A stretch of DNA of 64,000 nucleotides from Siphonodentalium dalli (GCA_032622095.1 CP136061.1:186936369-187000368); one strand, 5' to 3'. Positions 49,783 to 63,050 are shown, numbered from the stretch's first letter. The notes: generated by a model not told the origin, from the letters alone. A program made the numbers and translations.

Positions 49783-50928
49783 TCACGGCCGACCTGATGC
49801 ATGCATCTTAGTTTTCTTGTAGTCAATGTCGTTGTGCAGTATGTCGTTAGTACCAAGGTGAACAGTTACTTGCTGAATGGAACTCACGGATACACTATTG
49901 TCCTCTCTTACACACTGGAGTAGTTCTTTAACATTGCCCATTGATGCACCCGACTTATTGAACACTTTTAGCTTGGGATCGTGTAATGGAAAATTATAAC
50001 AGTTACTCGCACCAAAGAGGATTGAGTCAATGTTAACACCCTTTTCCGGCCTGGGAGTCGATGCCTGATCGGTGTCGTTGATTGGCGTCTTATCGGGCTC
50101 TTCGGGCGTACTAGCTGCGTCGTCGACAAGAACGAAATCATCTGTGTCCTTATTCGAGTCCGAATTATCGCACCTCTCATTAGGCCTGCTTGGTTTATGA
50201 CTGAATTCTGTAGCGCGCTTGGGACACTGGATTGACCCGCGGCGGTGACCGAATAGCAGACACTCTCGACATCTGATGTCCTTCGAAGTACACTGAAGTG
50301 AGCTGTGTTCATTGCTGAGACATCGCCCACAAGAGTTCCTATTCGTGAACTCGCACCTTTCCCACCTGGAATGCCTTTGTCCGCATTGGGGACAGTCAGA
50401 TTTAGCTTTGTCTGACAGTAATATGAGCTCATGTTCATCAACTTTCAATGTCCTTGGCAGTTCATCACAATCGGTTATTTGTAAATACCTGGTCCCAGTT
50501 TGAATCTTGGTGTCACCGATTGTGGCCCTTTTGTAAGAATCTTCGACAATCTTGCCATATTGGGAAATAGCTGCAATCAGGGGGTCGTCTGGCATCTGAA
50601 CAGGCGCATATAGAATAGTCACGTGACTAGATTTGCCTTCGCAATCGAACAATCTCACAAATCTGCCCAGAATATGCAAGCCATTGTTCATGAGAATGTT
50701 TTTTGCATTTTCGTGTTCGACGGTTATAAGACACTTATCTCTCGTGAACTGAACGGCCGAAATGTCGTCCACGTCTATCACTTCTGCCAAGCTTTCAACG
50801 ATATTAAGGTGAGAAATTCTTCTGAACATACCTCGACCGAAGCAAAGTGTTAAGTCCATTTTGAATGAATCCGGCATATTGAATTTGTCACAACACACAT
50901 GTATATTGGAGATTAAGGTCCACTTCAC
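49783..50928 (-). pseudogene. LINE-C ORF1, 5' part (RRM-like, CCHC, SGNH start)
   Basis: MKWTLISNIHVCCDKFNMPD, or a downstream ATG before DSFKMDLTLCFGRG, opens an RRM-like segment (FGRGMFRRISHLNI, GRFVRLFDCEGKSSHVTILY). This is followed by zinc knuckles CPQCGQRHSRWERC, CGRCLSNEHSSLQC and CRECLLFGHRRGSIQCPKR at about 193-245. Then come an acidic linker and the SGNH beginning SILFGASN and VTVHLGTNDIL. It is cut at YKKTKM by the foreign DNA. Layout resembles ORF1 of Tx1-like LINEs; it would bind the element RNA. Confidence 0.82.
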
Positions 50929-51020
50929 TTATATTCCGCTGATCGGATGTAATGAGTTATTTAATTATTAGACAAATTTCGCTTTATTTGGAGCTGAATG
51001 AAAACACGACTCGCCTGTCC

Positions 51021-52981
51021 GCCATCTTAACCGGAAGTCCCTAATCAACTATTGGTCGCCCAGTAAAGGCTCGTCCACAGACCTGCGTAATGCATGCGTG
51101 TATACACGTAATGGTGCGTATATAATGGCTGATCGATGGGTCTATATATACGGAGGGATCATCTAAGTGGTTAGTACTTGTCCTCCGATCCCTTTAAAAT
51201 AGCCTATATATGTATTACATGTATTTTATATTATTGTACTATTTAGAGCAAATACAATATGTTTAAACTACAGACGATGTCCGTCAAGTGCGTCGTGATT
51301 TTGTCAAACAATCAAATACCGTACTTTATTCTTTCACCCATTAAACAAATTGCACAAATAAGGAAGATGTTATATAAATAGTCAAGCGGATAGTTAATTC
51401 ATGTCTGTGAACGGTCTTGACGCCGTGCGTAATGCGTATAGACCCATCAACCATACGCACCCTTACGCACGCACGCTTTACACAGGTCTATGGACGAGCC
51501 TTGCAATGAGATAGACCTACATAATTATACATATATAATTATGTAGTAGATAAGCAATTTTATTGTTGCCGGACTCCAAATCACGAACAAAACAATTAAA
51601 TTTAGATTTGTCACATTTATTATTTATCCAACATCACGTGGTATATCTCCCATAGAACGATTTTAAAAGAAAATTAGGTTAGTATTTATCCACACGATTT
51701 CGAGATAAACCGTACACACAATCACAATCTTTGACATCTAAACCGTACAATTTTTAACAACACCACCTGTTGAAAAACAGTCACTATATCACGAAAAAAT
51801 GTATATTAAAGACAAGTGAAACTTCGTATGTGTCAGAGAAGGTTCCTAGTTCGCGATGGATGTTTTATTTGTTGAATTGCCTTGCTGAAAAATTGTGAAT
51901 ATATTCCTAGATGATTTATTTTTCTCGATTTTTTCCTTTTTTTCACTTTTTACTTGGCATAAACCACGATCGTATCGTCGTATGAAATCACTTTGCGAGC
52001 GACTTTCAGTGTACATAGAAACAAAATAATACAGAAACAACAACTGGCTACATTGTCAATCCAAAAATCAGCGCATAATGTATTTATTAAGCAAAAAAGT
52101 ATGCCTACCGCGACAAAAAAAAATCGAGATCCGACGAAACCGGAAACGTCTAAACATGAGTCAGCCGTACTGATACCAGACAGTGCTGCACCCCCCCCCC
52201 CCTTGAATCAGACCAGAGACAATTAAGGTTTTGCATAATTCCATTTTGCACCCCCCCCCTGAATAAAACCCAAACACTCTTTAAATCAGACCAAAGGTTT
52301 TGCACGGTGACGCGTTATGCAGCAGGTCCCTAGATTTGCGTAGATCTCCGTAGGTCACTCAATTCGCGTAGGTCCCCGCAGTAATGCAATATAGGCCTAT
52401 AGTAGATCTACATGATTTATTGACTGATAAAATGGAATGATACCACTAAATGATCATGTTAAATGTTACTTTGCATATATTTTTTTATAATTAATTTCCC
52501 AAATCTGATGGGTTTGTTTGCTTAGTGATACTTGACTAGAGGATGAAGCCTAACTAAATTTACGTGATTTCTGATCGGGAAAATAAGAGGATTATCTTGC
52601 TGGCTTCGGGATAAGATATTAACTGGAGGATAACTGGATATATTTTTGCATTTATTTAGGTTCCCGTAGTAATGCAAGAGTGCATGCTTTATAGAATAAG
52701 TAATGCCTAATATTATCAATTAGTGAACATTGTATATGATATTTCGTTGTTTTTTTTAAAATTAAATATCTAATTATATATTTTGTTTAGCTTAGATGAA
52801 AAAAAAATAAGGTTTACCATCCAGTTCATTAAGTTATGTTAAGATTTAATTTTTTAAGTAACTTAATTTCATTGCACCTATGGCCTAAAATTCCTTAAAT
52901 CGACATGTAGTTTGCAATCAAATCGAAAAAAAATAATATTCGATATGCCGGTTATCATCATCATAATATTAAAATATAGTA
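51021..52981. other. AT-rich spacer, nothing recognised
   Basis: Contains the near-inverted pair TACGCACGCACGC/GCATGCGTGTA (51100, 51470), C-runs at 52191 and 52248, and no coding or TIR evidence. The upper bound of LINE-C is uncertain within about 100 bp. Confidence 0.5.
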
Positions 52982-53165
52982 TAGGGTAATGTGGGGCATA
53001 ATGCGACGCGGGGCATAATGCGACAGACGGTCGTTATCAGGTCATATGATTTTTCCATGACTGAAGTTGAATCGCACATTTATTATTTTAGTAAGACCAA
53101 TCATAGAAGTGAACATCCCAATTGGACCTATGGCAAGCCAAACCGCTATTTAATATTAATTTTAC

Positions 53166-53642
53166 TTAAAGGTACTCAACCCGATAAAACTCCTCTCAAT
53201 TACTATTTCAATGGCTTCGGGGGTCAAAAATATTTGATTCGAGTCGAGGAAGTCACCCATCAAAGCTCAGATTTGTTAGATATCGATTTTAGAAATCTAT
53301 TATTTTTCATTATCGGGAATACTATCTGGCCCAGAACTCAGTCAAAATTGCGTTAAAATTACCACTTGATTTTAGATTTATTCATCCTTGTCTGTTTGAA
53401 TAGATTTGGAGTACACATCCAGAGCAGATTACGGCAGTTATTAGTACTCATCTCGAGAACATAACAAATTTAAAAAATCAATATCTAATAACTCTGAGCT
53501 TTGTTTGATGGGTTCCTCGACTCGAATCAAATATTTTTTACCCCCAAAGCCAAAGAAATAGTAATATAGGACCCTCTGATCGGATTGTTGTTGTTGGAAT
53601 CTGTTGAGATGGGGACCCTCTTTACGGGTTGAGTACCTTTTA
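53166..53642. mobile_element. 469-bp TTAA-target MITE, copy 2
   Basis: Element 53170-53638, TIR AGGTACTCAACCCG, left flank TTAA, right flank TTTA (one mutation from TTAA). Close in sequence to the copy in the MULE at 35985-36453, opposite orientation. Confidence 0.82.
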
Positions 53643-54699
53643 GTAAAATAAAATTACACTTTATTTTACTTTTAAAAGTGAAATAAAATGTCATTTTATT
53701 TCACTTAAGTGAAATAACGGTCATTTTTTATTTTACTTCAGTAAAAAAGAATTTTACTTAAGTAAAATTAACCATGTTTTAACTTAAGTAGAATTCTTTT
53801 TTACTTAAGTAAAATAAAAAAAGACCTTTATTTTACTTAAGTAAAAAGAATTCTACTTAAGTAAAATAATGCGTTAATTTTACTTAAGTAAAATAAATGA
53901 CATCTATCGATGACCGGTAGATGGCGTTTATTTCACTTAAGTGAAATAAAGCGCCCACTATGGGAGTCATCTTGCAAACTAATAATTGCTCCCTTGGCAC
54001 GTGCGCCTGGAGTGCTGTTAATGTTCGTGAGAAAGTTATCTCCCGTTGTGTATTACTACAGTCGTAGCCGGCTAGGCATGCGCAGTAGAAAGCTACAGAA
54101 AGCCAAACTATGGAGTTTGACAGAAAGCTGCAGCCGGCCACAGCTGGTGGTCACCAACTATTGTACCGCAACTCCGAACTTGGAATGTCCGCATAATGTT
54201 TGCATTATGTTGCTATATCAATTCACCAATGGTCTCGCTCGCTGCAGCAAGCACATTTGAAGCAATTAACACTTGTACTAGGTCCATGCCTCCATAAATC
54301 TGATATTTAAAAGAGTATGATAAGTGATTATATCTCGTTCTCAGCACAATAAGCATCAAACACAAACGCATCACACATTTTAGCAGTTTTCTCTGAGTAT
54401 TGCGGTAATGGCAGGGGGTGTACGTGGAATGTTCTCAATTTTATTGCATGAGGTTGGTGCTAATCTCATTCTATCATCTATAATATCATAAAACACTCGC
54501 TGTCCTTATAACAAGGTCACATGTGGTTTGGTGGGATTTGGCGTTGGTCTCTAAACTGACTGGGGGGGAATCATTAATAACTCTTAACACCTGGTTGCAT
54601 TTTATTTTACCTAAGTACAATAAATGACATCTATCGATGACCGGTAGATGGCGTTTATTTCACTTAAGTGAAATAAACCCAAATGTTCATTTATTTTAC

Positions 54700-55300
54700 T
54701 TAAAGGGGTACTGTACGCCAAATGTTGTTGTTGGTTTTTATAGTCTCCGAGTCGGAGAATAAGGTAACAATGTTTTCATTATTTGAAAGTCTGTTGAGTA
54801 CGAAGTAGTGTTACGGATGACAAATTTACCGGAATGCAAAAATACAAATTGTCGTTGTCGAGTAATTTTTGTACAGTTTTCAACCAAATGAATCAAATAA
54901 AAGTTATATTATATGCATACTAGTCCCATATAATCATTTAAGTTATTGTATCGTCGCTAGTCAGTGAGTGGCTTGAGTGTTCTCCCCGTATCATCATAAT
55001 ATTTTAAGCGATCGTGTGTGCGATCGGTTTAACAAGCCAGTATCCCTCAATTACTTTATTTCACTGAGTTTGATTACGGAAATTCGTAATTTAATTGACG
55101 CCATTTTATGGCTCCAGTCATAAATTCAATTTATATCAAATTATTAACTTTTAAATTATTAAATTTTAAGATAGCCTATTAACCTGAGCGTTTACAGAAT
55201 ACATCTTCGACTCAAATTACTTATGTTTCTATATATTATCGATATTAGATCGTTGTTGTCACCGGAAATTTAATGAAAATGGCGTACAGTACCCCTTTAA
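54700..55300. mobile_element. 593-bp TTAA-target MITE, family 2 copy 1
   Basis: Element 54704-55296 between perfect TTAA. TIR AGGGGTACTGTACGCCA / TGGCGTACAGTACCCCT. Contains TCTCCGAGTCGGAGAATAAG near the left. TTAA and AGGGG suit Kolobok or piggyBac-type parents. Confidence 0.87.
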
Positions 55301-55582
55301 GTAAAAAAGAATTTTACTTAAGTTAAATAAAAACTGTGTTTTATTTCACTTAAGTAAAATTCTTTTTTACTTAAGTAAAATAAAAAAGGGCGTAACATAA
55401 TGGTAATTTTATTTCACTTAATTAAAATTAGTGTGCGTTTTAATTTTACTTAAGTAAAATAAAACCATGTAGATGGCGCTTTATTTCACTTAAGTAAAAT
55501 AAAATGACACTTTATTTTACTTAAGTAAAATAAAATGTCATTTTATTTCACTTAAGTGAAATAAAGTGTCATTTTATTTTAG

Positions 55583-56182
55583 TTAAAGGGGTACTGTACG
55601 CCATTTTCAATAAATTCCCGGTGATAACAACGATCTATTATCGATACTATATAGAAATATAAGTAATTCGAGTCGAAGATGTATTCTGTAAACGCTCAGG
55701 TTAATAGGCTATCTTAAAATTTAATAATTTAAAAGTTAATAATTTAATATAAATTGATTTTATGGCTCCAGCCATAAAATGGCGTCTCTTAAAATTCGAA
55801 TTTCCGTGTACAAAACGTAATCAAATTATAATTGAGGGATACTGGATTAGGAAAACAATTGCACACACGATCGTTTGAAACATTATGCTTATACGGGGAG
55901 AAAACCCAAGCCACTCATTGACTAGTGACGGTACACTAACTTAAATGAGTATATGGGACTACTAAGCATATAATATAATGTTTATTTGATTCATTTGGTT
56001 GAAAACTTTACAAAAATTACTCGACAACGACAATTTGTATTTTTGCATTCCGGTAAATTTGCCATCCGTAACAATACTTCGTACTCAACAGACTTTCAAA
56101 AAATGGAAAAGTTGTTACCTTATTCTCCGACTCGGGGATTATAGAAACCAACAACAACATCTTGGGTACAGTACCCCTTTAA
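55583..56182. mobile_element. 592-bp TTAA-target MITE, family 2 copy 2
   Basis: Element 55587-56178 between perfect TTAA, the same family inverted relative to the copy at 54704-55296; the outer right end is slightly diverged (CTTGGGTACAGTACCCCT). Confidence 0.85.
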
Positions 56183-57410
56183 GTAAAATTAATATTAAAT
56201 AGCGGTTTGGCTTGCCATATGGACCGACATCATTATGACTGTTTAATCTCACATGCATGCGAAACGCCGGAGTAGGGGTAGGCCCTACCCAAAATTTGGT
56301 GACCCCCTTTTTGAATGGTTTATAACTTCCGGTAGGTCTTGTACATGTTAAAACGAGAACATCTTACCACTACCACCAAAGCTACATGCGTATTTTGGTA
56401 AAGTAAGACGAGTTATAAGTAAGTTGATCAGTTCTTTGTACATCGGTTATTCACATTCACTCATATTTGGGGGAGAGACTGGTTGTGGGGCATAATGCGA
56501 CACTCGGGTACAACCAGGACGAGAAAAAAATATGATTAGGCATATCGCAAATCAAACCTGGAAAAATAAATCTTATCGTAACCTTAGTTCAAAAGAAAAG
56601 AAATAAAAAAACATATTCGATCATTCCCAAACATTTTCCTGAAATCAAAACTGTATGTCCTGTATGGTGCTATTTTACCCGCCATATAAGTCATATAAAT
56701 CAATAAAATGTCTCATTGGTCTGCTGCTATGACTTTAAATAACGATTATACATTCTTTCAATCCACAAAAGAAAAGAAACTGCAGACCGTCTTGCATTTA
56801 TTAGGTTCGGTATATATATGCTGATGTTGTAATGTCAAATGTGTCGCATTGTACCCCGTGTATGGGGCATAATGCGACGGATTGGGTACGTCGACGGGGA
56901 GTAATGCTGTTCAGAAATTGGTGCTTCCCAGGCAAGTGTGAGTATTAATATATATAGTGGAAATATTTATCTAACTTTTAGTTTAATAATGTGTGCCCTT
57001 CCATCGTTTTTAGTGCCATGATGGGGTCTAATGTGCTTATGTGTCGCATTATGCCCCACATTACACTATGTGTGGAATGTGTCACGTTAAAATGAGCACA
57101 GGAGTCCACATCATGTTCATATTTTTCAGCTGCCATGGAAACAGTAGGCACTTGTAGGCCTATAAATGCATGTTTTCTCCGTTACCAACCCGAAAAGGTA
57201 GCTTATGGGTATACGTAGGCCTATACAGTCCATTTAAACATGTGGCAACAGTTTTATATTGTCACAATCAATACACAACGGTGGCTATAGTCACATACAT
57301 GCAATTTTATAAATACTCATGATTCGAGCTGTCACTAGCCATATGTTTAGGGTCAATGGCTACCCGTATATCTAAGATTAGGGGAGACCCGCGGGCAAAG
57401 CGGACTACTA

Positions 57411-60400
57411 GTCCAGGAGATATTGGTCGACCTCTGCAACCCCCAGGACTTAACTTCACCCCACTAATTTTCTACCTTAAGGTCTCCACTAATTTTGTTC
57501 ACTTGTTAACAAGAAAAAAAAGTGGCCGCAGAGACTCCAGACAAGATGGCGTCCATCATGGCGGCCATTTTTTTTAAATGCACCAGGTCTCTTTGATCGC
57601 CATTATAGTAAAGATGATAGCACACGCGGTCTTGTTGTCCGCTCGATTCGTTATGCTAATACACAACCCTTACAAATTAGCCAAAAAGCCGACACAAAAA
57701 TCCAATATGGCGGCCAAGATGGCCGCCGAAATGTGAAAATATGCTATTTTTCTGACATGTTACCACCTTTCGTTTGTCTCTGTGGGAAAATGTTAGAATT
57801 TTTGCGTCATGTTATACATTTATCATATAGAGGAGTCATTGCATGGCGAACACATGGGGATCATACTATGCATTCATTGCGGGATCTTTTTGTCCGATAT
57901 CACGTTTTCCCAAATGCCGGTATCATAGGTCAAAGCCGAATCTACGTAACGCGATGTTATGTTTCGAATCAATGAATGTTATTGCTATTATAACAACACC
58001 CATGCATATATATTTGCAGGAGATACTCGAGCTAGGATTCCTCTTATACCTGAGTTGAGGAATATTTACCCAAATCCAAGATGGCGGCCAAAATGGCCAC
58101 CAGAAATAAAAAATCGCCGAAAATTTCCGATTTTAACATCAGTGAGCATTATTGTCATGACAACTCCACACCTGCTTACTATTGTAAGTTGGGAACACTT
58201 AGGCGAAGAACTTCCCTTGTACCATATCCAAATAAAAGTCCCCCAAATCCAAAATGGCGCCCACAATGGCGGACAGATTTTGAAAAATCACCGAATTTCC
58301 TCATATTCACATCATTGGGCATTATTGTCGAGACAACTCCATCCATGCGTACAGTTGAGTTGGAAATACTGAGATGAAATAATTACCTTACATCTCGTAC
58401 AGGAAATGGTTTTCCAAATCGAAGATGGCGATCGAAATTTGAAAACACGCCTACATTCCTTTACTTTCTTAGGATGGGCGTTATTGTTTCGCGATTTCTA
58501 CCCACCATTACATGTTGATATGTATGAAATATTGATTAGGGTTTGGCAAGTCATACTCACAGTCAATATGGCGGCCAAACTGGCGGGCAGAAATTGAAAA
58601 GAAGCCGATATTATCACATACTAATTTCAACTTTTTGTCATAATATTGATTTGTATAAACGAAACGGTACATAATATACGCCATCTATTAGTTCCAATGT
58701 AAGTCGTAGCCTTTTGGAAGGATGAAAACCCACAATCGCGATATGGCATTTCAAAATCCATTCTCCACTAAGGGTCATACTGGCCGTAACCGTAATTTTT
58801 ACCGTATATAGGTGCGCCGAATAGTCATATTATGACTTCCAAGAATCAAAACAACACTACCTGAGCTTATTCTGAATTGCCACATTCAGCATTATCTCGT
58901 TTCCGTCTCTTCGTCAGATTAATCTATCTCACTCACAACAACAGTTCACTGCTCTTCTTTGTAGAAGGGTGCCACTAATCGGAATGTTTCAAACAATACA
59001 TATGCCGATGTCCAGCTCACGTGTTTGTTTCGATAGCTTGGAATTCTTAGCGAGCTTCATTCGTGGTATAGCTTATGGTATAATTCAGATGCTACATATG
59101 GGGTATATGCGTCATCTTGTGCGATACACTATAAAGGTATTCGGTCGATGCGTATACTAGCTTTCAGAAGGATCTATCTGCATATTGTCAGCTTTGGTGA
59201 CCTAATTGGGATAACAACGTGTACACCTGGTGATCTTCCAAAACATTCACTTCTCAATATATGGTTCATCAATTCACATACTCATCTAATGCACTGACGT
59301 ACCCGGACAACTTCTGTATATGGCTTCGAATGTTGAAAGCCCGACATTTGACGGATGCATTTCTGCTAAGGCGTAGAAGACCATAATGCATAATATACCC
59401 AAACTCCTTGAACATGATCATAAGAACAAGCTTGTTGGCGTCCAGCAATCGTCTCGGCGTACAGATCCAAGCAGATGATAACAATACGCACGGTGCTAGT
59501 TTGTGGGTATGTGTCACGATAGTGGAAATGAAATTGGACCATGACTGCACCGCCCCTTATTTTGTTATGTTTTAGATTCAGACATGATCTCATGTGTGGC
59601 TTTGCTTTCCTTGTATGCTAAGATTTATGTTCCCATCCGTTTGGAAGCCGTTCTTAAACAACTGGACCAGGAGTATGCTGTATAAGCCCCACCAAGACTG
59701 GGGTGTAGTCTTAAAGGCGATACCTTTGATAGTTGGTTGATATGTCATACTCACGCGGGGTGGTATGGTTCAAGAAAGTACAAATGCCATCAACAAAAGG
59801 GTGAAATGTTCAACGCGAAGAACATCCAGAGGAATGTTACGTTGATGAACTCTTGCATTCAGTTCAACAAACGTTGGTACACCAAGTGATTTCTTGGTAA
59901 CATCACCATTGTGACCATTTTCCTGCATGAGACATTAACTACTATATTCTAAAGTTATATATATAAAGCTATATGATCATAAAGGTCGCGTTCCCGAACG
60001 CCCACAGCCATTGTCATCGAGACTGTAAATTGTTCTTTAAATACATAGTGAAATAAATGCACCACAGTTCCTGACATTTTCTTGAATAATACCGCCCACC
60101 TACTGACACTAACCCCGAGATAGGATAACAAAACACGCATACATTCATGCTATAAAGACATTATCCTTTAGTCCATCCGACTGTTTTGAGGGAGGCTAGC
60201 ATAGTATTATCCAGACAAAAGTGTACGTAGTTGAATCAGAAAGGCTTCGAAACGGATGTGGAAATACAATCTTACCACACCAAATAAAACCGACACGCAT
60301 GACTTTCGATATCTTAAACATGCATCAGGTGTAGGGGTGGTGTATACAGTGGCCCATTTCATTCCCACTATCATGGCGTATGTTCACAAACTAGCACCGC

Positions 60401-62292
60401 GAGCATTGTTCTTCTCTGCTGGGAGATATTCGACGAGACAACTGCGGGGCGTCACACAGTTTGCTTCGGATAATGGTCAAGAAATGTGGGTAGTCTGTAC
60501 ACTAGGGTCTTCTCCTTAGCAGATAGACATCTGTCCAAGGAAATGAGACAGCTAACAACCTTCGAAACACTGTCGAAGTTGTCCACATATGTCAATGCGT
60601 TCGCTGAGTTTGTGAGTTGACGAACCATCTATTGAGAAGTGAATAGCTAACTGGTTCGCCATGTGTACATGTCGTTATCCTATGGGGTATTAGACACATA
60701 CATATAGATGACCTTCTGTAAGATTGTATACTCATCGGCCATAAGCCTTCAAGATGACGCACAAATATCATATTTAGCAAATATTTAAAATCGTAAGCTA
60801 CTCCCAGGGAGTGGTGAATACTTTGTCGGTGTGAGCGACCTAGATTTATCAGACAAAGAAATGGAAGCTGGTCCAGATAATTATGGACGTGACGTGACAA
60901 ATCAGAATCTGTTATCAGGTAATTGTTCTAATATAACTATTCGGCGCACCTACGCTTACGGCCATTATCGGCGCTAAGTGGAGACTGGATTTCGAAATGC
61001 CACATCGCGATATTAATTGTGGTTTTTCATCTTTCCAGAAGGATGCGAGCTATGTTATGCATTTTGACACATTTAAGTTGAACTAGTAGATGGTTTATGT
61101 ACAGTTTCGTCCATACATACCGATATTATGACAAAAAGTTGAAATTAATATGTGAAAATATCGATTTCTTTTCAATTTCTAGCCGCCAATTTAGTAGCTA
61201 TCTTGGCTGTGAGTATCAATTGCCAAACCCTAATGAATACTTCATGTCACTATTCCATATCAACATGTAATGGTGGGTGGAAATCGCGAAACAATAACGC
61301 CCATCGTAAGAAAGTAAAGGAATGTAGACTTGTTTTCAAATTTCGGTCGCCATTTTGGCCGCCATCTTCGATTTGGAAAATAATTTCTTGCTTGAGATGT
61401 AATGTAATTACTCCACCTCAGTATTTCCAACTGAATTGTAAGCATGGGTGGAGTTGTCTCGACAATAATGCCCAATGATGTGAATATGAGGGAAGTTCGG
61501 TGATTTTTCAAAATCTGTCCGCCATTGTGGGCGCCATTTTGGATTTGGGGGACTTTTATTTGGATATGGTACAAGGAAAGTTCTTCGCCTAAGTGTTCCC
61601 AACTCACAATAGTAAGCAGGTGTGGAGTTTTCATGACAATAATGTTCACTGATGTTAAAATCGGCGATTTTCGGCGATTTTTTATTTCTGGTGGCGAATT
61701 TGGCCGCCATCTTGGATTTGGGTAAATATTCCTCAACTTAGGTATAAGAGGAATCCTAACTTGAGTATCTCCTGCACATATATGTGCATGGGTGTTGTTA
61801 TAATAGCAATAACATTCATTGATTCGAAACATTACATAGCTTTATTGACGTAGATTGGGCTTTGACCTATTATACCGGTATTTGGGAAAACGTGATATCG
61901 GACAAAAATATCCCACAATGAATGTATATTATGGACCACATGTGGTCGCCAATGACTCCTCTATATGATAAATGTATAACATAACGCAAATATGCCAACA
62001 TTTTCCCACAGAGACAAACGAAAGGTGGTAACATGTCAGAAAAATAGCATATTTTCACATTTCGGCGGCCATCTTGGACGCCATATTGGATTCTGGTGTC
62101 GGATTTTTGGCTAATTTGTAAGGGTTGTATATTAGCATAACGAATCGAGCGGAAAACAAGACCGCATTTGCTATCATCTTTACTATAATGGCGATCAAAG
62201 AAACCTGGTGTATGTAAAAATAGTGGGGTGAAGTTAAGTCCTGTGGGGGGGGGGGGGGGTGGGGTGCAGAGGTCGACCAATATCTCCTGGAC
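57411..62292. mobile_element. Giant inverted-repeat (foldback) element, 4.9 kb
   Basis: GTCCAGGAGATATTGGTCGACC at 57411 is matched by its complement ending at 62292, with TA on both sides. Pairing continues through ATGGCGGCC-rich sequence (57700-58600 with 61150-62100), TATGGCATTTCAAAATCCA (58743 with 60990) and GGTGCGCCGAATAG (58811 with 60940), then as weaker matches to about 59600 and 60256, leaving a loop of about 0.6 kb. Arms are thus ~2.2 kb. The outer ~1.2 kb is close to identical, the inner half much diverged. No known transposase. Confidence 0.75.
58960..60900. pseudogene. Decayed coding-like sequence shared by both arms
   Basis: Translations match between the arms: VRHLEGLWPMSIQSYRRSSI and SYSLLNRWFVNSQTQ from the right arm (minus, 60592-60900) have degenerate counterparts on plus at 59100-59290; IMAYVHKLAPRALFFSAGR on plus (60370-60430) has IVTHTHKLAPCVLLSSA on minus (59480-59520). 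Conservation at protein-like positions suggests an old gene of the element, now full of stops. Family not recognised. Confidence 0.35.
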
Positions 62293-62294
62293 TA

Positions 62295-63050
62295 TATTGG
62301 ATGGTTGTAAAAGTATGAAATCATATAGTGACTTCGATGTAATATTGATTATTGACTCTGTAGCTGCCACGGTCATAATCGTAATTATGTATGAATTATA
62401 TGTAGCGAAGTTATAACTAAGCAACATATATATTTGTATAAGTTTCATGCTTTAGTCAACAAATTCACAATTCAACCCTTAAAGGACCCCAGATAAGTAA
62501 ATAACTCTAAAATATACACAAAAGCACGATATCTTGGGGAAATAACTGATTTTGACCCATTTTGGAAAATGGTCACAAAGTTTAGAGGCCTATATCTCAT
62601 GACTGGCTTGTCAGTTGCAACAATAACACAGTTCCCCGAGTAACATGTATTAGTACAGCGGCCAAACGCCAAAAGTGGTCGGGTACCCCTACCCACGGTA
62701 GAACAAGTTAAAACCAACTTTTTTTTAAGGAGAAATATATACTGTAGACGAAGATGATAGTGAAAAATAACGGAATTGGTGGTGGCTATTATCAAATCGA
62801 CGATGAACGATACCCACCAGTGACTTTTCCCAGAAATTAACGATTTTGGTAAAGTGAGCCCTGCGGCTATGTCCTAAGTTATTGGCCCACATAGTAGGTG
62901 TTAAAATGACTACAGCATACCATATCTGTACCTGATATGCAAGAAGTGTTGGTTAATTTTGATTTTCGTGCCATTTGGAGCCGAAACATTTAATTTTTGT
63001 TGAAAAATCGCTCTTTTTCAAAAAAATTATATATTTCGAACATTATCATT
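62295..63050. other. Spacer, nothing recognised
   Basis: AT-rich sequence after the giant inverted repeat. No exon or element end supported. Confidence 0.4.

Larger units (their letters stand above)
41940..51020 (-). mobile_element. LINE-C, zinc-knuckle/SGNH APE-type retrotransposon (broken)
   Basis: Minus strand: ORF1 5' part 50928-49783, a 4.1-kb interruption, ORF1 3' part 45688-45245, endonuclease 45244-43913, RT 43912-41975. ORF1, EN and RT read in one frame punctuated by two TGA. The CCHC and RRM-like ORF1 and YADD RT resemble Tx1/L1-like LINEs. Ends estimated. Confidence 0.8.
53643..56200. repeat. Palindromic ACTTAAGT/AAGTAAAATAAA array
   Basis: Degenerate units of TTTTACTTAAGTAAAATAAA and TTTCACTTAAGTGAAATAAA at 53643-53960, 54600-54703, 55297-55586 and 56179-56200, separated by unique sequence and two TTAA-MITEs. 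The segment GACATCTATCGATGACCGGT with AGATGGCGTTTATTTCAC occurs twice (53900, 54627). Confidence 0.85.
52982..57068. mobile_element. 4.08-kb TIR element with TA target, composite
   Basis: Element 52984-57066 between TA dinucleotides. Ends read GGGTAATGTGGGGCATAATG and, inward from the right, GTGTAATGTGGGGCATAATG, both continuing CGAC. The 15-mer GGGGCATAATGCGAC recurs just inside (53010, 56484, 56862) as subterminal repeats. TA target and such ends suit a Tc1/mariner/pogo-type element, but no transposase remains. The centre is filled with the palindromic array and TTAA-MITEs. Confidence 0.7.

Noticed and set aside
57733-62448. Series of 60-190-aa open frames on both strands
   Set aside because: They are mirror images produced by the inverted repeat, rich in 'NPRWRPKWPP' type translations of AAGATGGCGGCC words; only the inner matches were kept as a possible relic.
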